DNA of 32,862 nt from Verrucomicrobiota bacterium (GTDB lineage: Bacteria; Verrucomicrobiota; Verrucomicrobiia; Chthoniobacterales; UBA10450). Shown here piece after piece: positions 31,360 to 32,862 of this stretch. Under the pieces are notes generated by a model, which saw only the letters and a program-made list of their open reading frames with translations, was not told where the DNA came from and made no database searches. Location of the stretch: contig JAFASN010000119.1 in the NCBI GenBank assembly GCA_019244415.1, forward strand, positions 1 through 32,862, read 5' to 3'. The position numbers were made by a program, and so were the translations under genes. Positions within the stretch are counted from its first letter, which is position 1. The number at the start of each line of letters is the position of its first letter.

Positions 31360-31583
31360 TTCACTACAGGGCGAACGAGTAGCTTATGCCCCGCTGACCC
31401 GACAGGAAGCGCTGTGCCACCCTTGCCAAATCTTTCCGCCGCCGTGCGATCGCCCCCTTTCGAGTGGTGTCGCAATGCTGCAAGCGCGGCCCGGAGAACC
31501 TGCCGCTTTGTCGTACTACCACGAGCGTAAGTCCGAAGGTGGTTCGCGCCTAGTATAGAATTCTGCGACGTGCAATCTGTTTC

Positions 31584-32195
31584 TCAATCCATCCCGCTGC
31601 GGCCGGCGCCTTGTGCATCAATGATGAACCGCATAACGGCAGGATGTTCGAAGATCGTGAAGTTGATCAAAGCGTGAATGGCGGCGGCGATATCGCGGAT
31701 TTCCGCCGCGCGACTTTCCGGACCTTCGCCGGTGACGATGCTTTTCATGTCGCGTGCAATCTCGTGCTCGACGTCTTTTACCGAAGCGTCGCCGAGTTCG
31801 CGTGCGAGGTAGTCGATGACCTTGTAAAATTCATCATGCTTGAGCCAGAGGCCATGGCACTTCGGGCACCAATCGACGATGACTGATGATTTGCCGAAGC
31901 GAACGGAGAGAAGCTGCCCGCCATCATGCGTCGGACACACGGCTGCGCTGGGAATTGCAACGGCTTTCCCGATAGCGTCCACTTCGGCGTTCAGCCAATG
32001 AAGCTGGCCGACATCGAATTTGTTTTTGAGCCGGCGCAATTCGTCCTTCACCAACCAAACTCCGTGGCAGTTCGGGCAGCCGTCGAATTTAATGGCGTGC
32101 AACGAATAAGCATCGAGGGTAGTACCGCATTCCGGGCACGTGTCGTCCGTGCTGCCGAGATGCTGTGCTCCAATGATCGGTTGCAAACCTGCCAT
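31584..32195 (-). CDS. zinc-ribbon (zf-TFIIB type) protein
   Basis: 203 residues. Two zinc ribbons: the first with C20-x2-C23 and C40-x2-C43 (DTCPECG, DGCPNCHGVWLVKDEL), the second with C87/H90 and C110-x2-C113 (DWCPKCHGLWLKHDEF). The CPxCHGxWL pattern defines the zf-TFIIB family of bacteria, whose role is unknown. A helical C-terminal region of about 85 residues follows. It is divergent from, and lies just upstream of, the rRNA leader region. Confidence 0.85.
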   Translation of the reverse strand: MAGLQPIIGAQHLGSTDDTCPECGTTLDAYSLHAIKFDGCPNCHGVWLVKDELRRLKNKFDVGQLHWLNAEVDAIGKAVAIPSAAVCPTHDGGQLLSVRFGKSSVIVDWCPKCHGLWLKHDEFYKVIDYLARELGDASVKDVEHEIARDMKSIVTGEGPESRAAEIRDIAAAIHALINFTIFEHPAVMRFIIDAQGAGRSGMD

Positions 32196-32758
32196 GATGA
32201 ATGCCGGACGCGATTATCGCGCGTGCGCGACGGTGGTCAACGCGGGACTCTCGCGCGTGACGTACCAACGCCCGAAGCGGCCGACATTGACGGCGGAAAA
32301 AATTCTGGGGGTAGCGCGGATTTTTGTTTGACGAGACGATACAGCCTGTTATCTTGCGTGTCCCGCGAAGCAGCGGGTTCAGCTGGAGCTGGATGTTCTT
32401 CCCTTCTGTGGCTCACAGGCGAGCCGATTCGGTCGAGACAAAACAGACCACTCGGTGTTGTACGTGAGGCGTAGGGAAGCGGCGGTTGATCTTTGATAGT
32501 GCAATTCTGGATCTCGCGCATCACGACAAGACGAAGCGAGATCAGAAGGTGGAAGTAATGTCAGCGAAAATTGAATTGTGCGTTATTCGTTAAGTTTTCT
32601 TTGAACTAACTTTTTGCCGGTCTCACGATCGGCAGAAAAATTCATTGATCGGACGAACCTGTATCGGCTTACGAGCCGAGACAGATTAGGAATGGTCAGA
32701 GCCGGGGCTTGTAGCAAAGCGCCGGCGCAAACTTTGAAGGGTAAAACCTTCACCGTTT
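32196..32758. other. rRNA operon upstream/leader region
   Basis: 563 bases without a convincing gene. The long plus-strand frame 31926-32474 is an antisense shadow of the zinc-ribbon gene continuing into this region. It holds the candidate rRNA promoter at 32328-32355 and a terminator-like hairpin just before the 16S start; the last ~200 bases are more AT-rich than the rest of the window. Confidence 0.6.
32328..32355 (+). promoter_or_regulatory. candidate rRNA operon promoter
   Basis: TTGACG (32328-32333) and TATCTT (32350-32355) are 16 bases apart, with a T-rich stretch just upstream of the -35. Transcription would begin near 32362 and give a leader of about 400 bases before 16S. Confidence 0.4.
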
Positions 32759-32760
32759 TT
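32735..32760 (+). terminator. terminator-like hairpin immediately before 16S
   Basis: TGAAGG/CCTTCA (32735-32740, 32747-32752) closes a 6-base A-rich loop and is followed within four bases by five T (32756-32760). It could be an attenuator-like element or part of the 16S leader processing structure; the stem is short. Confidence 0.35.
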
Positions 32761-32862
32761 AACGGAGAGTTTGATTCTGGCTCAGAACGAACGCTGGCGG
32801 CGTGGATAAGACATGCAAGTCGGACGGGATTACTTCTGTAGCAATACAGGAGTGATTCAGTG
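32759..32862 (+). rRNA. 16S ribosomal RNA, 5' end (continues beyond window)
   Basis: AGAGTTTGATTCTGGCTCAG (from 32766) is the universal 27F site, followed by AACGAACGCTGGCGGCGTGG and the ATAAGACATGCAAGTCG helix. By alignment with E. coli numbering the mature 5' end should lie near 32759. The GTGGATAAGACATGCAAG wording suggests Verrucomicrobia. Confidence 0.97.

Noticed and set aside
31926..32474. 182-codon plus-strand frame antisense to the zinc-ribbon gene and entering the rRNA leader
   Set aside because: The zinc-ribbon protein on the other strand has two intact CxxC pairs. This frame has no domain and runs through the presumed rRNA promoter.

Overview
The window ends at its right edge in the first ~100 bases of a 16S rRNA gene. 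The wording just after the conserved 27F site (GGCGGCGTGGATAAGACATG) is of the kind I associate with Verrucomicrobia, Chthoniobacterales/'Spartobacteria' (Udaeobacter-like soil lineages). A DUF1501/DUF1800 secreted pair, Tat signals, high GC and dense packing with many overlapping stops and starts fit this. The assignment is inference, not a database result. Most of the window is ordinary chromosomal content.

Layout. 1-557 is the N-terminal half of a C5-cytosine DNA methyltransferase running off the left edge. 706-2166 is a small accessory island at the 3' end of glnS. It holds a second, diverged copy of the last 56 codons of glnS, an apparently intact ParE/RelE-type toxin-antitoxin pair, and a decayed hicBA pair with a frameshift in each gene. 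Each pair is bracketed by an inverted ~22 bp repeat, and both units share a ~67 bp right end. 2164-11936 is housekeeping: glnS, aroE, proC, nadA, a CHASE2 membrane protein, an M19 dipeptidase, and the DUF1501/DUF1800 pair. 12077-18292 holds a beta-propeller protein, a sulfotransferase, an FMN reductase, a DUF72 protein and two large GT39-like membrane glycosyltransferases. 18422-25599 holds two TPR proteins, Ku (non-homologous end joining), a TraB/GumN protein, a DUF1801/YdeI protein, YggS, a DUF971 protein, a class I mannose-6-phosphate isomerase and a VanZ-like protein whose last codons are antisense to tRNA-Ile(GAT). 25708-27941 is leftward: a lone receiver domain, then a set resembling a cold-response group (RRM protein, IF-1, a small zinc-ribbon protein, a delta-9 desaturase). 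28179-32195 holds small or poorly known proteins plus a PhzF-family enzyme and a zinc-ribbon protein. 32196-32758 is the rRNA leader region.

Two classes of small dispersed repeat stand out. The first is short perfect or near-perfect hairpins with the tetranucleotide GTAG at the 5' foot (3940-3961, 3971-3993 inverted, 1547-1571, 4836-4858, 19374-19397). This is the architecture of REP sequences recognised by RAYT transposases. The second is 7-bp tandem repeats at three unrelated loci, one of them inside the glnS reading frame. The strongest candidates for something undescribed are these REP-like elements and the inverted-repeat-bracketed toxin-antitoxin units next to the exchanged glnS tail. 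I saw no CRISPR array, complete insertion sequence, integrase or RAYT gene in the window.
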